The notes: generated by a model not told the origin, from the letters alone. A stretch of 12,413 nt of DNA from Clostridia bacterium (GCA_017540285.1 JAFYBI010000313.1:1-12413), one strand, 5' to 3'. Shown: positions 5,045-12,413, counted from the stretch's first letter. A program made the numbers and translations.

Positions 5045-7063
5045 ATGCAGGTCAATCCGAATTTTCTCCCCGTCACGCCGGAAGAGCTCTCCGGGCAGCC
5101 GGATTTCGTCTATGTCAACGGCGACGCGTACGTCGATCACCCCTCCTTCGGCGCCGCCATCATCTCCCGCGTCCTCGAATCGCACGGCTTTTCGGTCGCC
5201 ATGCTCTGCCAACCGGACTGGCGCTCCGCCGAGCCGTTCAAGGTCTTCGGCAGGCCCCGCCTCGGCTTCCTCGTGTCCGCCGGGAACGTCGATTCGATGG
5301 TCGCCCACTACACCGCCGCGAAGAAGCGCCGGAGCGAGGACTACTACTCCCCCGGTTGCAGAGCGGGTCTCCGTCCCGACCGCGCGACCATCGTCTACTG
5401 CAACCGCATCCGCGAGGCGTACGGCGACGTGCCGATCCTCATCGGCGGGCTCGAAGCGTCCCTCCGCCGCGCGGCGCACTACGACTACTGGGGCGACAAT
5501 GTCCGCCGGTCCATTTTGATCGACAGCCGCGCCGACATCCTCATGTACGGCATGGGCGAGCGCTCGGTCGTCCGCCTGGCGGAGCTTCTCGACCGCGGAA
5601 TCCCCGTGAAGAAGATCCACGACGTGCGCGGGACGGCCTACCTCACGAAGCCGGGGGACAAGCTCGCGTTTCCCTGCGCCGAAGGGCTCGACGAGGACGG
5701 ACAGCCGAACGGCTACACCTACGAGGAGCTCAAGACCGACAAATCCGCCTACGCCCGCGCGTTCCGCATCCAGTACCGCAACAATGACGCGGTGAACGGC
5801 AAGGCCGTGGTCGAATACTACGACGACAAGATGCTCGTCATCAACCCGCCCCAGCCCCCTCTCGAAAGGGACGAGCTGGACGCGGTCTATGCCCTTCCCT
5901 ACGCCCGCACCTATCACCCGATGTACGAGCCGATGGGCGGCGTCCCGGCGATCGCCGAGGTCCGCTTTTCCGTCACCCACAACCGCGGGTGCTTCGGCGG
6001 ATGCAATTTCTGCGCCATCGCCTTCCACCAGGGCCGCGCCGTCCGGTCCCGCTCGATCGAATCCTGCGTCGAGGAAGCCCGCCTGCTCGCCTCCCTGCCC
6101 GATTTCAAGGGCTACATCCACGACGTCGGCGGACCTACGGCGAATTTCCGCAATCCCGCCTGTGAAAAGCAGCGCGAGCACGGGGTCTGCCCGGACCGCC
6201 GCTGCCTCTTCCCGAAGCCCTGTCCCAATCTCCGCGCCGATCACACGGAATACACGGAGCTGCTCGAGAAGATCGAAGCGGTCCCCGGCGTGAAGAAGGT
6301 CTTCATCCGCTCGGGCATCCGCTTCGACTACCTCCTCGCCGATCCGAAGGACGATTTCTTCCGAAAGCTCGTGCGCGACCACGTCAGCGGCCAGCTCAAG
6401 GTCGCCCCGGAGCACTGCGCGCCGAATGCGCTCCGCATGATGGGCAAGCCCCCCGTCGAGGTCTACGACCGCTTCCGGGAGAAATTCTTCCGGCTCTCGG
6501 CGGAATGCGGGAAGGAGCAGTATCTCGTTCCCTACCTCATGTCCTCGCATCCCGGCTGCACGATGGACGACGCCGCGCGCCTTGCCGTATACATGAAGCG
6601 GATCGGCCTCGACCCGGAGCAGGTGCAGGACTTCTACCCCACCCCCGGGACGGCGTCGACCGTGATGTACTACACCGGCCTCGACCCGTTCACCGGCAAG
6701 GAGGTCTACACGGCGACGGACTATCACGAGAAACAGCTCCAGCGCGCGCTCCTGCAATGGAAACGCCCGGAGAACCGCCGAAAGATCCGCGAGGCGATGG
6801 ACTACTGCACGGACGCCGGACGCCGCGACCTCGAGGAACTCCTCTCCGGCTCTCCCGGCATCCACGACCCCGGACGGCAGGGAAAGCAGAAAAAAGAAGC
6901 GCCCCGGAAGGATCGGGCACGCGACGACCGGCCGGCAAAGAATCGCCAGGGAAATGGGAAGCCGCGGCATGAGCGCGCAAAGGATCCCCGCCCCTCGCCG
7001 AAATCCAGCAGCCAAAAAAAGCCCGGCGGCCCGAAGAAAGCCGGCGGACGCGGGAAGAGATAG
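5045..7063 (+). CDS. YgiQ-family radical SAM protein
   Basis: This is a 672-residue protein of the YgiQ (UPF0313) radical SAM family. From ATG 5045 it starts MQVNPNFLPVTPEEL, like other members. It has the family's N-terminal domain (GDAYVDHPSFG, LIGGLEASLRRAAHYDYW), then the 4Fe-4S/SAM-binding cysteines in RGCFGGCNFCAI (C316, C320, C323), a cysteine-rich insertion (CEKQREHGVCPDRRCLF) and a conserved C-terminal region (QVQDFYPTPGTASTVMYYTGLDPFTG). The reaction and substrate of this family are not established. Residues about 610-672 form a low-complexity tail rich in Lys, Arg, Pro and Gly that may touch RNA or another polyanion. The start is supported by its place after the promoter and by a GGGGGC stretch upstream; an alternative ATG at 5021 has AGGA directly abutting it. 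The next gene begins 20 bp downstream, suggesting co-transcription. Confidence 0.92.
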   Translation: MQVNPNFLPVTPEELSGQPDFVYVNGDAYVDHPSFGAAIISRVLESHGFSVAMLCQPDWRSAEPFKVFGRPRLGFLVSAGNVDSMVAHYTAAKKRRSEDYYSPGCRAGLRPDRATIVYCNRIREAYGDVPILIGGLEASLRRAAHYDYWGDNVRRSILIDSRADILMYGMGERSVVRLAELLDRGIPVKKIHDVRGTAYLTKPGDKLAFPCAEGLDEDGQPNGYTYEELKTDKSAYARAFRIQYRNNDAVNGKAVVEYYDDKMLVINPPQPPLERDELDAVYALPYARTYHPMYEPMGGVPAIAEVRFSVTHNRGCFGGCNFCAIAFHQGRAVRSRSIESCVEEARLLASLPDFKGYIHDVGGPTANFRNPACEKQREHGVCPDRRCLFPKPCPNLRADHTEYTELLEKIEAVPGVKKVFIRSGIRFDYLLADPKDDFFRKLVRDHVSGQLKVAPEHCAPNALRMMGKPPVEVYDRFREKFFRLSAECGKEQYLVPYLMSSHPGCTMDDAARLAVYMKRIGLDPEQVQDFYPTPGTASTVMYYTGLDPFTGKEVYTATDYHEKQLQRALLQWKRPENRRKIREAMDYCTDAGRRDLEELLSGSPGIHDPGRQGKQKKEAPRKDRARDDRPAKNRQGNGKPRHERAKDPRPSPKSSSQKKPGGPKKAGGRGKR

Positions 7064-7083
7064 GCAGCCTGTCTGCCGCCTGA

Positions 7084-9399
7084 ATGCTGAATGATATGAA
7101 AATTCTGATCGTAACCATGTCCATGAACATCGGCGGAGCGGAGACGCACATCCTCGAGCTCTGCCGGGAACTCTGCGCTTCCGGTGACGACGTCACGCTC
7201 GCGTCCTTCGGCGGCGTTTACGCGGAGGAGGCGGCGGCATCCGGCGTGAAGTGCGTCACCCTGCCCCTCCACACCAAACGCCCCGGCGCGGTCCTCCGCT
7301 CGTACTGCGGCCTGAAGCGTCTGATCCTCGACGGGCATTTCGACCTCGTCCACGCCCACGCCCGCATCCCCGCCTTCATCTGCGGGCTTCTCTGGAACAC
7401 CCTCGACGTCGGAGAAGGCCGGAAGTTCCGCTTTGTCACGACCGCGCACCTCAATTTCGACGTCAATCCCCTCTGGCGGCGCATCTCCCGCTGGGGCGAG
7501 CGCGTCATGGCGGTCTCCGACGACATCGCGGACTACCTCGTCGACGAGTACGGCATCCCGCGCGACCGCATCCACACGACGGTCAACGGCATCGACACGG
7601 AGAAATTCTCCCCCGCTGTCTCCCCCGCGCCCGTCCTCGCAAAACACGGCCTCGATCCCGCCCGCCGCCGCGTCGTCACCATGAGCCGCCTCGATCCGGA
7701 CCGTGCCGATCCCGCCTTCCGCCTTCTCGAGATCGCGCCCCGTCTTGCCGAAGCGTTCCCGGACACCGACATCCTGATCGTCGGCGGCGGCTCCGAGCAG
7801 GCGAAGATCGAAGCGCAGGCCGCGGAAATCAACGAAAAGGCAGGCCGCGCGCTCGTCACCGTCACCGGACCCGTCTCGAATACCGGCGAATACTGCGCCG
7901 CGGCGGACGTCTTCGTCGGGGTCTCCCGGTCCGCGCTCGAAGCCATGGCCGCGGCGAAGCCCGTGATCCTCGCGGGCGGTCAGGGCGCGCTCGGCATCTT
8001 CGACGAAACGAAGACAGCGGACGCCGTCGCCACGAACTTCTGCTGCCGCGGCTTCCCGCTCGCCTCGGCGGACACGCTCTTTGACGGGATCTCCGCCCTC
8101 CTCGCCGCCTCCCCGGACACGCGCCGCGCGATGGGGGACCGCAACCGCGACGTCGTGATCGAGCGTTACGGGGCGCGCCGGATGGCGGAGGATTACCGCC
8201 GGATGTACGAAAAGACGCTCGCCTCCCCATCCCCGTTCCATCTGCGCCGCACCCCCGCCGACGTCCTCGTGAGCGGGTACTACGGGTTCGGCAATCTCGG
8301 CGACGAAAGCCTCCTCGACGTCATCAGCGCGTCGCTCGCCGAAGCGAAGCCGGGCGTGAAGATCGCGGCGCTGACGAAAAACGGACGCCGCGACGCCCGC
8401 CGCACGGGTCTCTCCTGCGTCTCCCGCTTCCGCCTGCCCGCCGTGTTTCGCGAGATCCGCCGCGCCGGGGTCCTGCTTTCGGGGGGCGGGAGCCTTCTGC
8501 AGGACGCGACGAGCCGCCGGAGCCTGAAGTATTACGCGGGCCTGCTCGCGTGGGCGGAAAAGCACGGCACGAAGGCCGCGGTCTACGCGAACGGCATCGG
8601 TCCGATCCGCGATCCGAAGAACCGTGCGCTCGCCGGACGGGTGGTGTCCCGCGCGGACCGCGTCTCTGTCCGGGATCCCGATTCCAAGACCGAGCTCGTC
8701 TCGCTCGGCGTGCCGGAGGAGAAGATCCGGCTCACGGCCGACCCCGCGTTTTTGATCCCGAAGTGCCCGCCCGAGCGTCTCGCCGCCCTCCTGCGCGATC
8801 TGCGCCTCGGGGAAGGGCAATACTTCGCGGTGTCGCTGCGTCCCCTCGGGAAACTGACGAAGGGAGCGAAAAACGCCCAGCTCACGGACCGGGACCGCGC
8901 CTTCCTCGGCGAAACGGCCGCCGCCCTCTCGCAGATCGCCCGGGAGACGGGCCTCACGCCCCTGATCCTCCCGATGCAGAAGAGCCAGGACAGCCTGATC
9001 TGCCGGGAGGCGGCGGACCTGCTCCGGGAAGCGGGCACGGAGAGCGCGGCGCATCTTCCGGCCTCGGCGGGGGACCTCATCGGTCTGCTCGGCGGCGCGC
9101 GGTTCACCGTTGCGATGCGTCTGCACGCCGTGATCTTCGCGTCCTCGGCAGCCACGCCGGTCATCGCGCTGTCGTATGACCCGAAGGTCGCGTCGATGAT
9201 GCGCGCGCTCGGCCAGCCGACGTCCGTGGAGCTTGCGGAAGTGCTGAAAACCCCCGGCGCGCTCACAAACGCGATCGTCTCCGGCGTCCGCGACGTCCTC
9301 GCGCGGGAAGAGGAGATCCGCCCCTCGCTTGCGGACCGTGCGCGGGAGATGCGCGATCGCTGCGCCGAGGACGTGGAGGGGCTGTGCCGCATGATATAA
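7084..9399 (+). CDS. GT4 glycosyltransferase fused to CsaB-like pyruvyl transferase
   Basis: This is a 771-residue two-domain enzyme. Residues 1 to about 385 are a GT-B glycosyltransferase of the GT4 type: IGGAETHILEL near the N-terminus, AHARIPAF, VNGIDTEKFSP (from 167), a donor-domain SRLDPDRADPAF and EAMAAAKPVI (from 286). The first Glu of the usual E-x7-E motif is replaced. Residues about 390-771 match polysaccharide pyruvyl transferase CsaB: SGYYGFGNLGDESLLD (397-412), LLSGGGSLLQD (about 464-474), YANGIGPI, DPAFLIPK and MRLHAVIFAS with H681. CsaB adds ketal-linked pyruvate to secondary cell wall polysaccharide, which anchors SLH-domain proteins. I infer that one polypeptide adds a sugar and pyruvylates the glycan. 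The gene follows ygiQ by 20 bp. The start is uncertain: ATG 7084 and ATG 7096 (MKILIVTMSMNIGGAE) both lack a clear ribosome binding site. The first terminator downstream is at 9563. Confidence 0.88.
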   Translation: MLNDMKILIVTMSMNIGGAETHILELCRELCASGDDVTLASFGGVYAEEAAASGVKCVTLPLHTKRPGAVLRSYCGLKRLILDGHFDLVHAHARIPAFICGLLWNTLDVGEGRKFRFVTTAHLNFDVNPLWRRISRWGERVMAVSDDIADYLVDEYGIPRDRIHTTVNGIDTEKFSPAVSPAPVLAKHGLDPARRRVVTMSRLDPDRADPAFRLLEIAPRLAEAFPDTDILIVGGGSEQAKIEAQAAEINEKAGRALVTVTGPVSNTGEYCAAADVFVGVSRSALEAMAAAKPVILAGGQGALGIFDETKTADAVATNFCCRGFPLASADTLFDGISALLAASPDTRRAMGDRNRDVVIERYGARRMAEDYRRMYEKTLASPSPFHLRRTPADVLVSGYYGFGNLGDESLLDVISASLAEAKPGVKIAALTKNGRRDARRTGLSCVSRFRLPAVFREIRRAGVLLSGGGSLLQDATSRRSLKYYAGLLAWAEKHGTKAAVYANGIGPIRDPKNRALAGRVVSRADRVSVRDPDSKTELVSLGVPEEKIRLTADPAFLIPKCPPERLAALLRDLRLGEGQYFAVSLRPLGKLTKGAKNAQLTDRDRAFLGETAAALSQIARETGLTPLILPMQKSQDSLICREAADLLREAGTESAAHLPASAGDLIGLLGGARFTVAMRLHAVIFASSAATPVIALSYDPKVASMMRALGQPTSVELAEVLKTPGALTNAIVSGVRDVLAREEEIRPSLADRAREMRDRCAEDVEGLCRMI

Positions 9400-9426
9400 A
9401 AGAGCGCGCCGCCGGAGGTGCGCGGG

Positions 9427-9491
9427 GACAGGAGACGGGCGCACTTCGCACGCCCGTTCATCAACCGGGCGGTGCCCGGAGACAGGAGACG
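9427..9491. repeat. Short direct repeat and hairpins downstream of the GT-CsaB gene
   Basis: GACAGGAGACG occurs at 9427-9437 and 9481-9491. Between the copies lie two hairpins, ACGGGCG/CGCCCGT (9435-9441 with 9451-9457) and CCGGGC/GCCCGG (9465-9470 with 9474-9479). The second, with GGAGAC after it, is the exact reverse complement of 268-286. No gene is seen. It abuts the larger element at 9488-9830. Confidence 0.55.
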
Positions 9492-9562
9492 AACTCGCCT
9501 GCGGCCGAAGGGGTCCGTACCCTTCGTAAAGCCTGCCTTGGCAAGTTCGTTCACCAAGATAG

Positions 9563-9599
9563 AAAGTGCGTACTCTCTCGGGTGCGCACTTTTATTTTG
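9563..9599 (+). terminator. Rho-independent terminator for ygiQ and GT-CsaB
   Basis: AAAGTGCG (9563-9570) pairs with CGCACTTT (9585-9592), followed by TATTTTG. It is the first hairpin with a T-rich tail after the stop at 9399, and it forms the left arm of the 9488-9830 element. Confidence 0.65.
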
Positions 9600-9648
9600 T
9601 CTGCGCGGCTTTCATGATTCCGCACCATCCGTGCGGGGAAAAGAGGAA

Positions 9649-9668
9649 GAAAGCCCTTCGGGGCTTTC
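9649..9668 (-). terminator. UUCG-type hairpin, possible minus-strand terminator
   Basis: GAAAGCCC (9649-9656) and GGGCTTTC (9661-9668) are perfect arms around TTCG. Read on the minus strand, the hairpin is followed by TTCCTCTTTTCC. No T-run follows on the plus strand. It could be a secondary terminator or a structural part of the repeat core. Confidence 0.4.
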
Positions 9669-9746
9669 AGGGATCGCCTGCGCGGCTGGCGGACAAGAGG
9701 CCTCGCCGATATACTATCCGCAAGCGTCAGCGCGCAGAATAAAGAG

Positions 9747-9782
9747 TATAACAAAAGTGCGCACCCAAACGATGCGCACTTT
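9747..9782 (-). terminator. Rho-independent terminator of the secreted-protein gene
   Basis: A perfect 10-bp stem, AAAGTGCGCA (9754-9763) and TGCGCACTTT (9773-9782), has a 9-nt loop. Read on the minus strand it ends in TTTTGTTATA. It lies 87 bp after the stop of the minus-strand gene at 9869 and is the mirror image of the terminator at 9563-9592. Confidence 0.65.
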
Positions 9783-9868
9783 CTGTATTGGTGAACATTG
9801 GTGAACAAACTTGCCTCAGGCGAGTCCGTCATCCGTGTTTCCGTGCCGAACGAATCCTTCTCAGGACA

Positions 9869-11305
9869 TTACGCGTCTTTGCGCACAAATTCGACCCAAT
9901 CGTCGCCGAGCTCAATATACAGGCAATTGCCTTCGACCGTGTATGCGTACTTCGCATCGATGGCATTCAGCTCCGTGCTTCCCCACAGAACCTCGACGGA
10001 ATCCTGGAAATTCAGGGTTCCCGTGTGATCCGCGTTGAGAATCACTTCATAGGTCGCGCCGCTTTCGTCCGCCGCCTGATAAACGCCGGGGATATAGGCG
10101 TACATCGTCTGCTCGCCGAATTCAAAATAGGTGATCGAATCGATGATTCCCGAGAGAGTATCGCTGATCGTCATGTCTTTTCCGTCATCGCCGGTCAGGT
10201 GACTCTCAATCACGAACACAAGGACGCCGCCGTTGTATTCGCCCGCGATCGCGCCTTTCACAAGGTTCTCATCCGAAAACGTTCTCCAGTAACCCCACTT
10301 GTCCGTGGTGCCCGGGAAGAGGCCTTCCGTTCTCAGAATCGCTTCCTGGTCGCCCCAAGACTCGGTGATCTCATACAGAGCTTCTTCGGGCTGTTTGTCG
10401 GCGATCCAGCAGACGGAAACCGTATTCTCCGGCGCATTCAGGCAGGAGAACACAGCGGTGTGATCATCGATATCCCAGGACTCCACCTCCAGAGCGTTAT
10501 AGCGGATCTGGAAGCCGTCTGCGCTCATGTAGGTCATCTGCTCGCGTCCGTCTTCACCCTCGGATTCGGAGCGGGGACCGACCACCGTCACACGGTTATA
10601 GACGTCTTCCGCGTCGGCCGTGTTGTCCACGTAAAGCATGTAGTACACGTCGGTGCCGGCCTGGAAGAGGATCGTCGTGCTGCCGTATTCCCCGGTCGTA
10701 TAGGACCAGAACACGCCGTCCTTTACCTCATACTTGTCGTCGTAGGTCATGCAGCCTTTCACGCGTTCCGCATAGTCATCGGGATCCATGACGAACCCGT
10801 TGCAGATCTGCGACTCCGGACCGAGTCTGCCGTAGAGGTAGATGGTGCCGTAGCTGTTGATTTCTCCGACGTATCCGCCCGAGAGATCTACGGTGATGGT
10901 GACTTCCTTGTCGTCGAACGTGATGGTTCTCGAGAGCGACGCGGGGATGTCGATGGCGGACTTCAAGACGCCTTCACCGCGGATGCCGGTGATACGGAAG
11001 GAAGCCTTCACGTTTTCGGAGCCATCCTGCCAGTAGTAATTGCCGATGTTGAGGCCGTTTGCCAGGACGGTGCCGTCCTTGCCGGTGGTGTATGTGCCGA
11101 CGAGGGTGTCTTCTCCGTAGGGATTGTCACGCCAGAGATTCATTTCCGCGCCTGCGACGGGCGTGCCTTCCTGCGTGACGGTCAGCGTGTTTTTGCCGAT
11201 TGCGGGGATGATCCTTCTTCCGAAGAAGAGTCCGTTGGCTGATGCTGCGACGGCAAGGGAAGCGAGCATCAGGACCGCGAGGATGATGGAGAGCGCTTTT
11301 TTCAT
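9869..11305 (-). CDS. Secreted two-domain protein of unknown function, 478 aa
   Basis: I do not recognise a named family. The ATG at 11305 follows AGGA six bases upstream. The first 23 residues, MKKALSIILAVLMLASLAV then AASA, form a classical signal peptide with likely cleavage after ASA and no lipobox. Residues about 27-110 resemble a prealbumin-like (CnaB/carboxypeptidase-regulatory) beta domain: LTVTQEGTPVAGAEMNLWR, then TYTTGKDGTVLANGLNIGN. The middle (about 110-400) is beta-rich and acidic and has no motif I can assign. The C-terminal 70 residues (GVYQAADESGATYEVILN, ADHTGTLNF, YTVEGNCLYIELGDDWVEF) look like a small lipocalin-like beta-barrel of the kind found in Clostridia exported proteins. 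No LPxTG, SLH or transmembrane anchor is seen, so it may be released. By eye the gene is less GC-rich than its neighbours. It is a single-gene unit with its own promoter and terminator. Confidence 0.8.
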   Translation of the reverse strand: MKKALSIILAVLMLASLAVAASANGLFFGRRIIPAIGKNTLTVTQEGTPVAGAEMNLWRDNPYGEDTLVGTYTTGKDGTVLANGLNIGNYYWQDGSENVKASFRITGIRGEGVLKSAIDIPASLSRTITFDDKEVTITVDLSGGYVGEINSYGTIYLYGRLGPESQICNGFVMDPDDYAERVKGCMTYDDKYEVKDGVFWSYTTGEYGSTTILFQAGTDVYYMLYVDNTADAEDVYNRVTVVGPRSESEGEDGREQMTYMSADGFQIRYNALEVESWDIDDHTAVFSCLNAPENTVSVCWIADKQPEEALYEITESWGDQEAILRTEGLFPGTTDKWGYWRTFSDENLVKGAIAGEYNGGVLVFVIESHLTGDDGKDMTISDTLSGIIDSITYFEFGEQTMYAYIPGVYQAADESGATYEVILNADHTGTLNFQDSVEVLWGSTELNAIDAKYAYTVEGNCLYIELGDDWVEFVRKDA

Positions 11306-11399
11306 AATGGTTCCTATCCTTTCTTTTCCGGGGAGAGCCCGGATATTGGTGTACGACTGCATGATAGCATATCGGGAGGGGAATTTCCTCCGACCTTTG

Positions 11400-11421
11400 A
11401 CAGATTTTAACCAAAATCTGT
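11400..11421. promoter_or_regulatory. Palindrome over the promoter, putative operator
   Basis: ACAGATTTT (11400-11408) and AAAATCTGT (11413-11421) form a perfect 9-bp inverted repeat around AACC. It covers the -10 box and most of the spacer of the secreted-protein promoter. A dimeric repressor bound here would block RNA polymerase. No regulator gene lies next to it. Confidence 0.5.
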
Positions 11422-11432
11422 TTCCTTGTCAA
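11404..11432 (-). promoter_or_regulatory. Sigma-A promoter of the secreted-protein gene
   Basis: On the minus strand a perfect TTGACA (11432-11427) and TAAAAT (11409-11404) are separated by 17 bp. This gives a leader of about 90 nt before ATG 11305. The strong boxes suggest high expression unless repressed. Confidence 0.75.
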
Positions 11433-11514
11433 GAGTTTTCGGCAAATTCCCGGAATTATTTTGAAAAATATGATCCGGGGTCAGGTTCCCGCGTCACCGA
11501 AACGGTTTATATCT

Positions 11515-11549
11515 CGACGCTTACAATCGGACGGACGGAGATAGCGTCG
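11515..11549 (-). terminator. Hairpin after the ABC permease gene, possible terminator
   Basis: CGACGCT (11515-11521) pairs with AGCGTCG (11543-11549) across a 21-nt loop, 10 bp after the permease stop codon. The following minus-strand sequence is only mildly T-rich, so the call is weak. Nothing else is seen in 11450-11558. Confidence 0.3.
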
Positions 11550-11558
11550 GGATCGGCA

Positions 11559-12413
11559 TCACTCGTTCCTCAGGGCTTCGACGGGATCCTTCTTCGCCGC
11601 GAGGTGGGACGGGATGAGACCCGCCGTCATCGTGAGCAGCATCGAGATCACCACGAGCGCCGCGCCGCCAGCCGCCGGAAGACGCGCCAGCCCCGCGATG
11701 TCCGTCAGATGCCTGATGATGAGGTTCACCGGGATGCAGAGCAGGAGCGTCACGAAGATCCCGAGCGCGCCCGCCGCGAAGCCGACGATCAGGGTCTCGG
11801 CGTTGAACACGCGCGAAATATCCTTCTTCGACGCGCCGACCGCGCGCAGGATGCCGATCTCCTTCGTCCGCTCGAGGACTGAGATATACGTGATGATCCC
11901 GATCATGATCGACGAGACGACCAGCGAGATCGACACGAACGCGATCAGCACATACGAGATCACGTCGATGATCGTGGAGATCGACGACATCATCAGGGCG
12001 ACGTAGTCCGTGTAGTTGATGACGTCCTCCTCGCGCCCGCTGTCCGCCGCGTCCGCGTTGTATTCCCGGATCAGCCGCGCGATCTCGTCCTTCCCCGCGA
12101 AGGTGTCGCTGTAAATGCGGATCGAATCCGGGTGCTGCCGGTCGACCGCGCCGATCCGCCGGAGGGTGTCCTCGAAGGTCGAATCCGACACCATCGGGGG
12201 CATGTAGCCGCCAAAGAGGCGCACCGTGTCCGCGTCCGTCATGACGCCGAGGTTCTGATCCAGCGCGGCGGCGAGCTCCTCGCTCGTCATCGCGCCGAGG
12301 GACTCCTCGAGTTTGTCGGCATAATCCCGCTTCACCTGCTCCGTCACAACCTGAACGGCGGCTGCCGTGACCTCCTCGTCGCTCATCGACGCGAGGTAAG
12401 CCCCGACCGTGGC
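11559..12413 (-). CDS. ABC transporter permease, FtsX/MacB type, C-terminal part
   Basis: The frame is open to the window edge, so the N-terminus is missing; the first ATG in view (12386) is internal. At least 284 residues are visible. An extracytoplasmic region (about the first 140 residues, acidic, with YADKLEESLGAMTSEELAAA) leads into an FtsX permease domain. That domain has a transmembrane pair around TIIDVISYVLIAFVSISLVV, the cytoplasmic coupling motif ERTKEIGILRAVGASKKDI, two further membrane segments and the family ending HLAAKKDPVEALRNE. In Clostridia this ending is typical of large proteins with an ATP-binding cassette fused in front of the permease; whether that holds here cannot be seen. 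MacB-type transporters export peptides, drugs or lipoproteins by mechanotransmission, so a role in export or envelope maintenance is inferred. It reads toward the secreted-protein gene, which has its own promoter. Confidence 0.88.
   Translation of the reverse strand, partial: ATVGAYLASMSDEEVTAAAVQVVTEQVKRDYADKLEESLGAMTSEELAAALDQNLGVMTDADTVRLFGGYMPPMVSDSTFEDTLRRIGAVDRQHPDSIRIYSDTFAGKDEIARLIREYNADAADSGREEDVINYTDYVALMMSSISTIIDVISYVLIAFVSISLVVSSIMIGIITYISVLERTKEIGILRAVGASKKDISRVFNAETLIVGFAAGALGIFVTLLLCIPVNLIIRHLTDIAGLARLPAAGGAALVVISMLLTMTAGLIPSHLAAKKDPVEALRNE

Larger units (their letters stand above)
9488..9830. repeat. 343-bp MITE-like element with structured inverted arms
   Basis: The left end GACGAACTCGCCTG (9488-9501) matches the reverse complement of the right end GACGGACTCGCCTG (9830-9817). 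Further in, both arms read GGCAAGTTYGTTCACCAA, then AGAAAGTGCG, a loop, and GGTGCGCACTTTT (left to about 9593, right from about 9753), then a CTGCGCG motif. The left arm carries about 40 bp not in the right arm: a hairpin CGAAGGG/CCCTTCG (9506-9512 with 9520-9526) nested in GAACTCGCC/GGCAAGTTC (9491-9499 with 9540-9548). The right arm has a tandem duplication, ATTGGTGAAC at 9787-9796 and 9797-9806. The core holds hairpins at 9620-9636 and 9649-9668 and the shared modules 9675-9700 and 9699-9737. No transposase or plausible protein is present. Together with 9400-9487 it fills the gap up to 9868. Confidence 0.65.

Noticed and set aside
4829..7015. 728-codon open frame on the minus strand opposite the radical SAM gene
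   Set aside because: Low-complexity shadow of the YgiQ-type gene; it also covers the divergent promoter region.
6802..9444. 880-codon open frame on the minus strand opposite GT-CsaB
   Set aside because: Same artefact of codon bias; the plus strand encodes two clear enzyme domains here and this frame has none.
9551..9832. Short open frames inside the 9488-9830 element on both strands
   Set aside because: They encode repeat and hairpin sequence, lack ribosome binding sites and overlap one another; no protein family is recognisable.
11397..11425. Plus-strand promoter starting at TTGACA 11397
   Set aside because: No -10-like hexamer lies 16-18 bp downstream (GTTTCC at 17 bp), and no plus-strand gene follows.

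Overview
The window comes from a GC-rich bacterium, most likely an uncultured member of the Bacillota (class Clostridia). The evidence is AGGAGG-type ribosome binding sites, sigma-A promoters, a TetM-like GTPase, a TraX-family protein, a GT4-CsaB fusion and an ABC permease ending typical of Clostridia. Nothing in it looks like phage or a complete insertion sequence. It holds seven protein genes, one cut by the window edge, and three intergenic regions packed with repeats.

Layout. Positions 1-311 are a hairpin-rich dispersed repeat with no gene, closed by a strong terminator. A near-consensus promoter (318-346) then drives a TetM/EF-G-like GTPase (about 390-2423), which lacks a normal start codon. 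Positions 2424-2832 hold nested inverted repeats and a two-way terminator between convergent genes. On the minus strand a probable operon reads traX-like membrane protein (4847-4125), HAD phosphatase (4113-3430), putative lipoprotein (3381-2833). It is transcribed divergently from a plus-strand pair, a YgiQ-type radical SAM protein (5045-7063) and a glycosyltransferase fused to a CsaB-like pyruvyl transferase (7084-9399). The divergent intergenic region carries two promoters and an 11-bp inverted repeat.

Positions 9400-9868 are a second repeat region. It shares modules with the first in altered order and orientation, and is organised as a 343-bp element with imperfect inverted arms that each carry a terminator-like hairpin. 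Beyond it on the minus strand lie a secreted two-domain protein of unknown function (11305-9869), with its own promoter overlapped by a 9-bp-arm palindrome, and the C-terminal part of an FtsX/MacB-type ABC permease (12413-11559).

How the genes relate. The GT-CsaB fusion, the secreted protein, the lipoprotein, TraX and the ABC permease all act at or on the cell envelope. YgiQ, the TetM-like GTPase and the HAD phosphatase are cytoplasmic. No single pathway joins them. The less ordinary content is the mosaic repeats, the TetM-like protein with an altered drug-site loop and non-AUG start, the GT-CsaB fusion and two operator-like palindromes. I see no clearly new multi-gene system.
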